From an uncultured Schlesneria sp. (GTDB taxonomy: Bacteria > Planctomycetota > Planctomycetia > Planctomycetales > Planctomycetaceae): a stretch of 64,000 bases of DNA. Both the position numbers and the translations under genes were made by a program. Below are positions 52,630 through 61,058 of this stretch, piece by piece (position 1 is the first letter of the stretch; every line of letters starts with the position of its first letter). The stretch covers positions 1-64,000 of the forward strand of contig CAIOKO010000180.1 of the NCBI GenBank assembly GCA_903858935.1. Reading direction: 5' to 3'. The notes under the pieces are model-generated. The model saw only the letters and a program-made list of their open reading frames with translations. It ran no database searches and was not told where the DNA came from.

Positions 52630-54054
52630 ATGAGTGCTGGAACAAATATTGTCACTGCCGATCGTAATTTCCCCAAGCATCATGATTTGGTGGAAGAGCG
52701 GCTGGTGCTCTGGTACTTCGTTGCCGCATTGACATTCATGACGGTGTCGATGTTGGCGGGCACATTGATGGGGCTGCAGCTGATCCGACATAATCCTCTC
52801 CCCGCAATCGAAATCCTTTCGCCCGGCCGATGGCGAATGATTCATACGAACGCGATCGCCTACGGATTTCTCGCAAACGCGTTTCTGGGAATCATGCACT
52901 GGGTCATTCCAAGATTGACCCTGCGTCCATGCCTCAATCGCCAGCTCTCATACCTGATCTTTGCAGCCTGGCAGTTTGTTGTGCTTGCAACGGCAGTTGG
53001 GCTCATTTTTGGTCAAGCCCAGGGGCTGGAATGGGGAGAGACACCAGTCTGGATTGACCCTGTTGCTCAGCTGGGGCTTTTGCTAGTCGCGATTAACTTC
53101 GGGGCGCCGATATTACAGACGCGTGGCCCGATGTATGTCACGCTTTGGTATTACCTGGCGGCGCTGGTGTGGACGTTTCTGACATATGCCATGGGTAATT
53201 TCGTGCCGGAGTACTTTGTCTGTGGATCAAGTGCAGGGGCCGTAGGGGGACTTTTTATTCATGACCTGGTCGGGCTGTTTGTCACGCCACTTGGTTGGGG
53301 AATGATGTATTACTTCGTACCGATCCTGTTGAAACGACCAATGTGGAGTCACGGCCTGTCACTTGTCGGATTCTGGGGTCTGGCGTTCTTTTATCCGCTG
53401 CAGGGGATTCACCATTTCCTCTATACACCGATCCCGATGTTCCTGCAGTATGGGGCCGTGCTTTCCACAATTGCTCTGGAACTGGTTGTCGTAACTGTCA
53501 TCATCAATTTCGTTGGAACGCTATACGGGACCGGCGGACTGGTCGTAACAAACCTCCCCTTGCGATATTTCTACACGGGAATTTTGTTCTACTTTTTGAC
53601 CTGTCTGCAGTGTGCGCTGCAAGTGACCATGACATTCCAGGCACTGATCCACTTTACTGACTGGGTTGTGGGTCACGCACATATGGTGATGTTCGGTGTC
53701 TTCAGCATGTGGCAACTTGGAGTCATGACCTACCTGATTCCTCGGCTACTCAAAACGGAATGGTACAGCACGAAGTGGTGTGAATGGCACTACTGGGCTT
53801 CAGCAGGCGGGTTGTTGGTCATGTCTGGCGACCTGATTCTTGGCGGCTTGTTCCAAGGCTGGTCGTGGGCGGCACTTCAACCGTGGGATGCCTCCATTCG
53901 ACTTTCCATTCCTTTCTGGTCAGTTCGTCTCGTAGCGGGATTTGTGATCTTTGCTGCCCAGATATTATTCCTTTTGAATTTCTATCTGACCTGGCGCAAT
54001 GCTCCGCGAACGACTCCCGTCACGGAACCTGCTTCGGGACTGGCCACAGCGTGA
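52630..54054 (+). CDS. ccoN: cbb3-type cytochrome oxidase subunit I (CcoN)
   Basis: A 474-residue catalytic subunit with about 12 membrane helices that reduces O2 to water. Heme b ligand His72 (HTNAIAYGF), Cu-B ligands His211 (FIHDLVGLF) and the pair His261-His262 (HHFLYTP), and heme ligands in GHAHM (His349/His351) are all in place. It is the family-standard length. It follows the membrane protein gene by 90 bp and is followed by ccoO. Confidence 0.95.
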   Translation: MSAGTNIVTADRNFPKHHDLVEERLVLWYFVAALTFMTVSMLAGTLMGLQLIRHNPLPAIEILSPGRWRMIHTNAIAYGFLANAFLGIMHWVIPRLTLRPCLNRQLSYLIFAAWQFVVLATAVGLIFGQAQGLEWGETPVWIDPVAQLGLLLVAINFGAPILQTRGPMYVTLWYYLAALVWTFLTYAMGNFVPEYFVCGSSAGAVGGLFIHDLVGLFVTPLGWGMMYYFVPILLKRPMWSHGLSLVGFWGLAFFYPLQGIHHFLYTPIPMFLQYGAVLSTIALELVVVTVIINFVGTLYGTGGLVVTNLPLRYFYTGILFYFLTCLQCALQVTMTFQALIHFTDWVVGHAHMVMFGVFSMWQLGVMTYLIPRLLKTEWYSTKWCEWHYWASAGGLLVMSGDLILGGLFQGWSWAALQPWDASIRLSIPFWSVRLVAGFVIFAAQILFLLNFYLTWRNAPRTTPVTEPASGLATA

Positions 54055-54227
54055 CGGAACGTCCGCGAAATGAAACGATTCGAACCTTAAGTATCACAGT
54101 TATGCGATCCGGGCCGCTTCGGCACTCGGACAATTGAACGGCGAAAGTTCAGTCAGTGACGGCGGAATAATTCGGAAGCAGACCCCGTTAAGTTCGCCTT
54201 GACCGCTTATCCTGAAGGGCAGATGAC

Positions 54228-54914
54228 ATGTTCGAACGTAAGTCCGGCATCATTTTGATTGCAGGCATTGGCTTTTTCGCCTTGGCCTTTCTTTCGAATG
54301 CCGTTGTTCCTGTATTGATGTATCAGCACATGCCGGAAAAGTCGGTTAAGGAACTGATCAACGGCAATTTGCGTTATCAGTTTGAAGACCTGGCTCAACG
54401 ATTCCCGGAAGCATTTGAGAAAGCCTATGGCCAACCGCCTGCGGATCCTGATCAAGCCAGTACCTGGTACAACGATCACTGCGAAAGCGCGTTAAAGCTG
54501 GGACATCAGATCTATGTCGGCGAGGGGTGTTGGCACTGCCATAGCCAGTTCGTACGGCCGGTTTCAAACGAAGATCGCAGGTGGGGTCCCGTGTCAAAAT
54601 CGTGGGAATACCAGAACGAACTTCAGCGTCCCGTGATGTTTGGTACGCGACGTGTCGGCCCTGATCTTTGCCGTGAAGGTGGTCGACGATCCAGCGACTG
54701 GCAGGCGGTCCATTTCTTCAATCCAGAAGCACTCTCCGTTGGGTCGCCAATGCCGAAATATCCGTGGTTATTCGACGGTGCGCCTGACAAGCCAACCATC
54801 CGCGGCCTGGCACTGCTCACCTATATCCAATGGCTCGGCTCATGGCACGAAACGTATCCGTACTATGAAGACTACATCCCTGTCCCCATCAAAACTGCTT
54901 CGAAAACGGAGTAA
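54228..54914 (+). CDS. ccoO: cbb3 oxidase monoheme cytochrome c subunit (CcoO)
   Basis: A 228-residue protein with one N-terminal membrane helix (residues 7-27, ILIAGIGFFALAFLSNAVVP) and one c-heme site CWHCH (101-105), followed by the conserved SQFVRP and the PDLCREGGRRSSDWQ region that marks CcoO; the axial Met is in GSPMPKYPWL. Typical size (~200-240). Cotranscribed with ccoN. Confidence 0.94.
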   Translation: MFERKSGIILIAGIGFFALAFLSNAVVPVLMYQHMPEKSVKELINGNLRYQFEDLAQRFPEAFEKAYGQPPADPDQASTWYNDHCESALKLGHQIYVGEGCWHCHSQFVRPVSNEDRRWGPVSKSWEYQNELQRPVMFGTRRVGPDLCREGGRRSSDWQAVHFFNPEALSVGSPMPKYPWLFDGAPDKPTIRGLALLTYIQWLGSWHETYPYYEDYIPVPIKTASKTE

Positions 54915-54920
54915 CAGATT

Positions 54921-55214
54921 ATGACTGAGCAACGCCAGCCTTATCGTACGCATTGGCTGACCTGGTTCTTTTCCGCAGTCGTTCTGATCCCCACAATCCT
55001 GGGATTTGCAAACAAATTTCTGGATCTGGTTCTTGTCGTTCAGGGGGACGAAGATGGCGCTTTCGCCGTCACGCCAATCTGCAATTATCTGTTCGCAACG
55101 GCTGGATTCCTTTGCCTGTTTGTCTGGACCGCAACTCAAGGAGCCTTTCAAAACCTTGACGGCCCCAGTCACACGATGATGGAAAACGAAAGACGATTCG
55201 ATTCTCAACCCTAA
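54921..55214 (+). CDS. Small two-helix membrane protein, cbb3 operon
   Basis: A 97-residue protein with two membrane helices, about 12-30 (LTWFFSAVVLIPTILGFANK) and 52-70 (NYLFATAGFLCLFVWTAT), and a polar tail. It lies 6 bp after ccoO and is not a canonical CcoQ (a ~60-residue one-helix protein). I do not recognise it; it may fill the role of a small oxidase subunit in this lineage. Confidence 0.7.
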   Translation: MTEQRQPYRTHWLTWFFSAVVLIPTILGFANKFLDLVLVVQGDEDGAFAVTPICNYLFATAGFLCLFVWTATQGAFQNLDGPSHTMMENERRFDSQP

Positions 55215-55327
55215 GCGATTTCAACGTTTTTCAGCAATGTCAGCGACAGGCACTGGCCAGGCGGCGAACCGCACACCCCCAAAACTTTTTGCTCGATTCG
55301 GAATGAGATTCGATGGAGACAATTTAA

Positions 55328-55507
55328 ATGAACTCGACACCGGAATCCGCCACGCCGGAACAAGAATCACGTTTCCATACGTATGCCAGTCACGTCATTC
55401 CGTGGTACGTTCGTTTGATCTGGTTGTTCTTCTGGGTATTTGCAATCGGATATGTGGTTGCTTACTTTCTACCTGCCATTCAAACTGAGCTGTTGACACC
55501 TCCATGA
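55328..55507 (+). CDS. CcoP-like N-terminal membrane stub without cytochrome domain
   Basis: A 59-residue protein missing from most gene calls because of its length. ATG 55328 has GGAGA eight bases upstream. A polar segment (residues 1-20) leads to IPWYVRLIWLFFWVFAIGYV and a short tail (FLPAIQTELLTPP). The W/F-rich IPW..R..W..F...(A/G)...(Y)..  pattern is the N-terminal membrane anchor of CcoP/FixP, which precedes two cytochrome domains in normal CcoP. Here the gene stops after the helix and its TGA overlaps the ATG of ccoI. With the diheme lipoprotein at 50831 it would make a split CcoP. Confidence 0.75.
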   Translation: MNSTPESATPEQESRFHTYASHVIPWYVRLIWLFFWVFAIGYVVAYFLPAIQTELLTPP

Positions 55508-57693
55508 AATCAGTGAAACAGTTAACGGATGTCGCGAATGATGCAGCAACCTGCGATTATTGCGGGTTACCGTTGTCGGGATCGACACCACAGGACGAAT
55601 CCTCGTACTGCTGTTTCGGCTGTCGTTTTGCGGCGGGAATTTCTGCCCAGCCGGAGATGTCGGCAAACCCCATGGGTCCCGCCACAGCCTTAGGTTTCTC
55701 GGTTTTTTTCACGATGAATGTTGTCATGTTGACGATGTCGCTGTGGAGTTACGCCGCGCAACCGCAAACTGCGTTTGAAGAGGCCTTGGCTGCATTCCTG
55801 CGATACGGTGCGATGGCCTTTTCGCTTCCCGTATTATTACTGCTCGGACGACCTCTCGTCAGCCATGCGCTTACGGGCCTGCGACGAGGACTCTTCACAA
55901 CGGATCTCCTTTTGGCGACCGGAGTGATCGCGGCCTTCGCCGTATCAATTGTCAGTACGTTGCGGGGTGTTGGTCACGTTTATTACGAAGTTGGTTGCGT
56001 GATTCTTGTCCTGGTGACGATTGGCAGATGGATGGAAGCAGCAGGTCGGTCTCAAGCCTCGACCGCGTTAGACCAACTTGAACGACTTGTTCCCGCGACC
56101 GTCCGCCTGCGAGAATCTGGTGTCGATATCGTAACACCAAGGGAGCAGATTTCTGTCGGCCAACACTTGCATGTGATTGCAGGCGAGAGGATTCCAGTCG
56201 ATGGACGTGTCGTCAACGGACATGGGGTCGTCGATGAGCAATTCTTTACGGGTGAGAGCACGCCGGTCGAAAAGCGATCAGGCGACCCCTTATTGGGGGG
56301 CAGCTTGAACCTTGACGGCGATTTATTAATCGAAGTCACAGCCCACCCCAATGCCGGGGCCTTGGGGCGGCTTGTCAACGCCGTTCGTGCTGCTCGTTTG
56401 TCAAAAGGGCATTATCAGTTACTGAGTGATGCGTGGTCGCAATGCGTCTTTCCCATCATTTCTGCAATTGCGCTAGTCGCATTCATATACCACGGCATTA
56501 AAGTTGACTGGGACTATGGACTACTGACGGCATTGTCGGTTGTTTTGATTGCCTGTCCTTGCGCATTGGCTTTGGCAACACCACTTGCTGTCTGGGTGGC
56601 ACTTGGAACTGCTGCGAAGAAAGGGGTCCTCGTTCGCAGCGGATCGGCATTAGAGACGCTTGCAGGGATTCACGCGATCCGGTGGGACAAAACCGGGACA
56701 CTGACGACCGGCAAACCAAGTGTATTAAAATTAAATTGTGAAGATTCTGCGGACCGCGTATCAATCGAACAAATTGCAGCGTCGATTACCGAAGCGTCCA
56801 ATCACGTCTTTTCGCTGGCGATTCGCGAATTTCTGGTGGGTGTCGATCCACTCGATGCTTCAGTCAATGTGCAGACGGTTCCCGGGAGGGGACTTCGCAC
56901 ATCATTGGATAATGGCCAAATCGTGTTACTTGGGGCAATTCGCTGGATGAACGATTGCGGACTGGCATGGGGTCCAAATCTTTCACGCATCATGAACGAT
57001 CCGGCCACGTCCGACTGTCCGATGACAGCCATCGGTTACAACGGACGAGTCCAAGGATTGTTCCTGCTGGAAGAAACGATTCGACCTGAAGCATTTGAAG
57101 CGCTGCAGGACTGTCAGCACCTGGGTCTTGACCAGGCCGTGTTAACGGGTGATCGAGCGGCCAGAGCCGCTGGACTGGCGAAGATTTTTGGAATTCCGGT
57201 CTCGGCAGAACTCTTGCCGCAAGACAAGCTAACCGCGATTCGTTCTGCACATGAGCAGTTTGGCAGCGTCGCAATGGTCGGCGATGGCCTGAATGACGCT
57301 CCGGCCTTAGCAGGATCTGATATCGGAATTGCCTTGGGTTGCGGAGCAGATGTCAGCCGCGATTCCGCCGGTGTTTGCCTGCTTTCAAGCGACTTACGTT
57401 TAATCCCATGGACGTATGAATTTTCCCGACGGACCGTAAGAACGATCCGTACAAATCTTGCATGGTCATTTGGTTATAACAGTATTGGTGTCATCCTCGC
57501 TGCCTGCGGACAATTGCATCCCGCCGTCGCGGCCGTTTTGATGGTCGTCAGCAGCTTGATGGTGCTAGGTAATTCGCTCCGATTATCAGCCGACGGACCT
57601 TTCGCTCCGTGGGAAACGTACAACAGCAACGGTCCAGGATCGGTTACCGAAGCGACGTTGAATGCAATGACACCGAAAGAGGCCACATCATGA
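55504..57693 (+). CDS. ccoI: Copper-transporting P-type ATPase of oxidase assembly (CcoI/FixI)
   Basis: A 729-residue P1B pump loading copper for the oxidase. A Cys-rich N-terminus (CDYCGLPLSG, YCCFGCRFAAG) replaces a plain HMA CxxC. Motifs: transport site CPC at 351-353 (IACPCALALATP), actuator TGES (about 257), phosphorylated Asp395 in DKTGTLTTG, GDGLND at about 593. It overlaps the preceding stub (ATGA), so translation is coupled. Shares the same fold but not the DFGTG site with the ATPases at 17-24 kb. Confidence 0.93.
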   Translation: MKSVKQLTDVANDAATCDYCGLPLSGSTPQDESSYCCFGCRFAAGISAQPEMSANPMGPATALGFSVFFTMNVVMLTMSLWSYAAQPQTAFEEALAAFLRYGAMAFSLPVLLLLGRPLVSHALTGLRRGLFTTDLLLATGVIAAFAVSIVSTLRGVGHVYYEVGCVILVLVTIGRWMEAAGRSQASTALDQLERLVPATVRLRESGVDIVTPREQISVGQHLHVIAGERIPVDGRVVNGHGVVDEQFFTGESTPVEKRSGDPLLGGSLNLDGDLLIEVTAHPNAGALGRLVNAVRAARLSKGHYQLLSDAWSQCVFPIISAIALVAFIYHGIKVDWDYGLLTALSVVLIACPCALALATPLAVWVALGTAAKKGVLVRSGSALETLAGIHAIRWDKTGTLTTGKPSVLKLNCEDSADRVSIEQIAASITEASNHVFSLAIREFLVGVDPLDASVNVQTVPGRGLRTSLDNGQIVLLGAIRWMNDCGLAWGPNLSRIMNDPATSDCPMTAIGYNGRVQGLFLLEETIRPEAFEALQDCQHLGLDQAVLTGDRAARAAGLAKIFGIPVSAELLPQDKLTAIRSAHEQFGSVAMVGDGLNDAPALAGSDIGIALGCGADVSRDSAGVCLLSSDLRLIPWTYEFSRRTVRTIRTNLAWSFGYNSIGVILAACGQLHPAVAAVLMVVSSLMVLGNSLRLSADGPFAPWETYNSNGPGSVTEATLNAMTPKEATS

Positions 57694-58493
57694 CGCCTCT
57701 GTGGTTAACGATGCTGGGAGGTCTTTTAGGGTCCTCACACTGCGTAGGCATGTGTGGTGGTTTTGCGGCGATCGTCGGGCTTCGAACGGGATCAATGATC
57801 GGAAATCTGCGGGCTCAACTGATCTATAGCGCTGGTCGATTAATGAGTTACGCGACCCTCGGCGCGATTGCCGGATTTGCTGGACAGCGGCTTTCCGACT
57901 CTCTTCCAAAAATGATCAACGTTCCGGCAGTGCTGTGCCTTATCGCCGGTTTGTTTCTTGTACGGGAGGGGTTATTGGCAACGGGCTTGTTTGCTCGACG
58001 AGTCACGGGAACGTCAACCACGGGTTGCCTTTTAGGTCCATTATTTTCGACGATATTAAAATCACCAGGAGCACGAAATACGTTTGCTGCGGGAATTATC
58101 ACGGGGCTTTTGCCGTGTGGACTGGTCTATGCCTTCGTCTCACTTGCCGCCAGTTCCGGTGACTTGCTGCTCGGTGCCAGTACGATGATTGCATTCGGAT
58201 TGGGGACAGTACCACTGATGGTTGTCACGGGATGCGGAGCCGCACTGCTCAGTTGGACCGCGCGCCAGCGACTGTGGCAGGTCGCTGCCTGGTCCGTTGT
58301 CGTGACGGGACTGCTGACAGTTGGTCGCGGTGTTGGATTCCTTCAATTGCAAGCCGAACCACAAGCCGTTTCGTGCCCCTTCTGCAAAGAAACGTCGTTG
58401 AAGGCCCCAGTACGACTTCAAGGTGATTTGCTCCCGACAGTCGACTTGACCGTCAGCCCGGTCGCAAACATTAATCAGAATTCCCAACCATAA
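57690..58493 (+). CDS. DsbD-like transmembrane protein of oxidase assembly (SafE/CcoH-type cluster member)
   Basis: A 267-residue membrane protein starting at ATG 57690, which overlaps the ccoI stop. Six helices; the start LGGLLGSSHCVGMCGGFAAI and the internal LLPCGLVYAFVSLAA match the DsbD_2 (cytochrome c biogenesis-like) family that is common behind ccoI. The Cys in SSHCVGMCG and LLPCG fit thiol or metal handling in the membrane. The C-terminus carries a CPFCKET motif in a soluble tail, unlike most family members. Probably helps copper or heme delivery. Confidence 0.85.
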   Translation: MTPLWLTMLGGLLGSSHCVGMCGGFAAIVGLRTGSMIGNLRAQLIYSAGRLMSYATLGAIAGFAGQRLSDSLPKMINVPAVLCLIAGLFLVREGLLATGLFARRVTGTSTTGCLLGPLFSTILKSPGARNTFAAGIITGLLPCGLVYAFVSLAASSGDLLLGASTMIAFGLGTVPLMVVTGCGAALLSWTARQRLWQVAAWSVVVTGLLTVGRGVGFLQLQAEPQAVSCPFCKETSLKAPVRLQGDLLPTVDLTVSPVANINQNSQP

Positions 58494-58499
58494 CATGCG

Positions 58500-58991
58500 A
58501 TGTTGTCGATCATGAAGCCACTAGACGCAGAGGTTGTGCCGCCAGGAACTCCATCATCGGAGCACATCACTGTTGCGCAAAAAATCTCGCCAAAAGGGAC
58601 TTTTTGGAGTCGTTACAACACGATCATCAATTTTTGGCTCGACGTACTTCTTTTGATCCTGTTTATGATACAGGCATGGATGTTCGCGGTACTTCGCGTG
58701 GTGTTTCCGCGCGGGGCTGGATCTGACTGGAAAATCTGGGGCGCGACGCCACTCGACTGGTCGGAAGCCTTATTTACAACCTATTGTATCTTTGCGGCTG
58801 CCGTTGTGGTGCACGTCATGTTTCACTGGACATGGATCTGCGCAGTCGTAGCAACCAGGTTTTTTCATTGCAAACCAGGTAAAGATGACGGTTCGCATAC
58901 GCTGATCGGTGTCGGCGTACTGGTGTTGCTTGTCCACTTGCTTGTGATAGGCATTTTAGCAGCGAAGGTCGGATTGGTGAATTCGACGTAA
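58500..58991 (+). CDS. DUF4405-type membrane protein
   Basis: A 163-residue membrane protein with three or four helices. Features: NFWLDVLLLILFMIQAWMFA, VVHVMFHWTWICAVVATRFF and a final hydrophobic helix, with His residues (HVMFHW) in a position like that in DUF4405, a family often with b-type heme-like helices. Start ATG 58500 (MLSIMKPL) or 58512. It lies 6 bp after the previous gene in the oxidase operon. Function unknown; electron transfer or heme binding is possible. Confidence 0.7.
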   Translation: MLSIMKPLDAEVVPPGTPSSEHITVAQKISPKGTFWSRYNTIINFWLDVLLLILFMIQAWMFAVLRVVFPRGAGSDWKIWGATPLDWSEALFTTYCIFAAAVVVHVMFHWTWICAVVATRFFHCKPGKDDGSHTLIGVGVLVLLVHLLVIGILAAKVGLVNST

Positions 58992-59006
58992 CATGGACTT
59001 TCGATA

Positions 59007-60467
59007 ATGACTTACAACACCAATCCCCTGGAATTTCTTCCGGATGCACGCTTTCGCCAGGTCGTTGAAGCGTCACCTGCTGGAATAATCCTCGTAGACG
59101 AACATGGAAGAATTCAACTGATCAACGCACAAATCGAAAAGTGGTTTGGTTACACGAGATCTGAAGTGATGGGCCAATTCATTGAATTCCTGGTTCCCGA
59201 CAGCATCCGACCATCACACGTCGGACTTCGAAATCAATATCTGAGTGCACCCGATGTCCGTCAGCTGGGTTCAGGCCGCGACCTTTCCGCTCGCCGAAAG
59301 GATGGAACCGAGTTCCCCTGTGATATCAGCCTTCATCCGTTGCCTTCAGAGCACGGCATGCAAGTCATGGTTCATATTGTCGACATTACCGATCGACGAA
59401 GGCTTGAGGCAGAACGTCGACAATTGGAATCGCATAAGCGACTTCGCTTCATGGTTGATAACTTGCCCGCAGGGGCTGTTAATATCTCGGCCGATTCGAT
59501 TCAAATGAACCGAGCTACCGAAGAGATCACCGGATACAGTCGCCAGGATCTGGACACTGTCGAACGTTGGTTTGACGTGCTCTTCCAACAGCGGGCGCCC
59601 AAAGTACGCGAACAATACCTGATTGATCGGGAAGCAAATTTTCCTCAGACACGCACGTGGGAATTGATCCGCCGCAATGGTCAATCACGCTGGGTCGAAC
59701 TGACCGCCTTTCGTGACGGGCACGACGAAGTCTGGCTTCTACACGATGTCACGGATCAAATGAGAGCGCAACAGCAAGTCGTTCAGGCCGAGCGTCTGGC
59801 AGCGATTGGCCAGATGATGACCGCCTTGGCGCACGAAAGCCGTAACGCCCTGCAACGAGCACAAGCCTGCCTCGAAATGCTTGAACTGGACCTTGAAGAT
59901 CGGCCCGAACTTTTGAACCTGGCTCGGCGGTCTCAAGTTGCGGTCGATGAATTGCAGCGTCTGTATGAGGAAGTGCGTGGGTATGCTGCGCCACTGGTCC
60001 TCGAGATTCGTGAGTGGAATTTACAGACGATCTGTGAGGAAGTCTGGGAACACCTGAAAACATCACGCAGCCAGAAGCAGATTGAGTTCACGGTTGATAC
60101 GACAAATAATTCCCCGATCCATCACATCGACCGACACCGTTTCGGACAGGTGTTACGAAATGTCCTCGAAAATTCGATCTCTGTCCTTCCCGCATCTGGC
60201 GGAACAATCAAGATTGTTTTTGGCTTAGAACCCGACGCAGCGACGCCAGGGTTGACGATCTCGATTCAAGACAATGGATCTGGCCTGAACGCCGAACAAC
60301 GAGCCCGCATTTTTGAACCTTTTTATACGACGAAATCACGTGGAACTGGATTGGGAATGGCAATTGCCAAACGGATCATGGACGCCCATGGCGGAGACAT
60401 TACTGTTGGGAATACCGGGCCTGGTACTGAGATCATTTTGCTTCTGCCGAGCGAGGAGCGTCGGTGA
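59007..60467 (+). CDS. Cytoplasmic PAS-PAS sensor histidine kinase
   Basis: A 486-residue kinase without membrane helices. PAS 1 about 12-130 (FRQVVEASPAGIILVDEHGR), PAS 2 about 145-255, then a dimerisation helix with the phosphorylated His276 in ALAHESRNALQ and the ATPase domain with NVLENSI, DNGSGL, FEPFYTTKSRGTGLGMAI. It resembles the FixL/NtrB type. No heme-binding His is evident in either PAS from reading. It lies in the oxidase operon; the NtrC-type regulator at the other end is its likely partner. Confidence 0.9.
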   Translation: MTYNTNPLEFLPDARFRQVVEASPAGIILVDEHGRIQLINAQIEKWFGYTRSEVMGQFIEFLVPDSIRPSHVGLRNQYLSAPDVRQLGSGRDLSARRKDGTEFPCDISLHPLPSEHGMQVMVHIVDITDRRRLEAERRQLESHKRLRFMVDNLPAGAVNISADSIQMNRATEEITGYSRQDLDTVERWFDVLFQQRAPKVREQYLIDREANFPQTRTWELIRRNGQSRWVELTAFRDGHDEVWLLHDVTDQMRAQQQVVQAERLAAIGQMMTALAHESRNALQRAQACLEMLELDLEDRPELLNLARRSQVAVDELQRLYEEVRGYAAPLVLEIREWNLQTICEEVWEHLKTSRSQKQIEFTVDTTNNSPIHHIDRHRFGQVLRNVLENSISVLPASGGTIKIVFGLEPDAATPGLTISIQDNGSGLNAEQRARIFEPFYTTKSRGTGLGMAIAKRIMDAHGGDITVGNTGPGTEIILLLPSEERR

Positions 60468-60536
60468 AACAATATTAACAACCTACTGAATTCCGGGGCG
60501 AGCCAACTTCCGACTGTTCGCCCGAAGGGATGTCCC

Positions 60537-60920
60537 GTGTCGAAAAAGTCTCTACGAATCGTGATTGCTGACGACGAAGTCGATATGCGCGACTATCTGA
60601 AGAAGGTGTTGCCGCGTTGGGGACATCTTGTTGTTGGTGTCGCGGAAAATGGGACTCAACTTGCCAGCGAATGTCGAAACACCCGGCCCGATCTGGTGAT
60701 TACCGATCTGAAAATGCCAAACGGAGATGGTGTCACAGCGATCAATGAAATCTGGCAGGAACAACTGATTCCGGTCATTGTGATTTCAGCGTACCCCCAA
60801 GACATACCCGACTGGCTGAGAGGGCATCCTTTGCTGGCATCGGTCTTGATCAAACCGATCAAAACCGCAGACTTGGAGCCTGTCGTATCACTCATAGCCA
60901 CATCAACCGTCAGCCATTAA
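60537..60920 (+). CDS. Receiver-only response regulator
   Basis: A 127-residue single receiver domain: acidic pocket Asp12/Asp13, phosphorylated Asp57 (VITDLKMPNGDG), conserved Ser/Thr and Lys (IVISAYP, VLIKPIKT). No output domain. GTG start. It follows the kinase by 69 bp, so it may act as a phosphate sink or relay between kinase and the NtrC-type regulator. Confidence 0.88.
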   Translation: MSKKSLRIVIADDEVDMRDYLKKVLPRWGHLVVGVAENGTQLASECRNTRPDLVITDLKMPNGDGVTAINEIWQEQLIPVIVISAYPQDIPDWLRGHPLLASVLIKPIKTADLEPVVSLIATSTVSH

Positions 60921-60997
60921 CAACGTGGGAAACATCTCACAAAGGTCTGTGCCATTGCATCGGAGAAGCAGGGAATCTCGTTCTGATTTTCAAATAG

Positions 60998-61027
60998 CAC
61001 TGCGTGACCAAAGCCGGTCACGCAGTG
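60998..61027. terminator. Bidirectional terminator between response regulator and ftsH
   Basis: CACTGCGTGACC and GGTCACGCAGTG form a perfect 12-bp stem with a 6-base loop (AAAGCC), in the gap between two convergent genes. No strong T-run on either side. Confidence 0.7.
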
Positions 61028-61058
61028 GGTTCCTAACTCGAAAAACTGACACGAGGCT

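Noticed and set aside
55237-55488. Frame covering the gap between 55214 and the CcoP-like stub
   Set aside because: It overlaps the better supported 55328 gene in another frame and has no family features.
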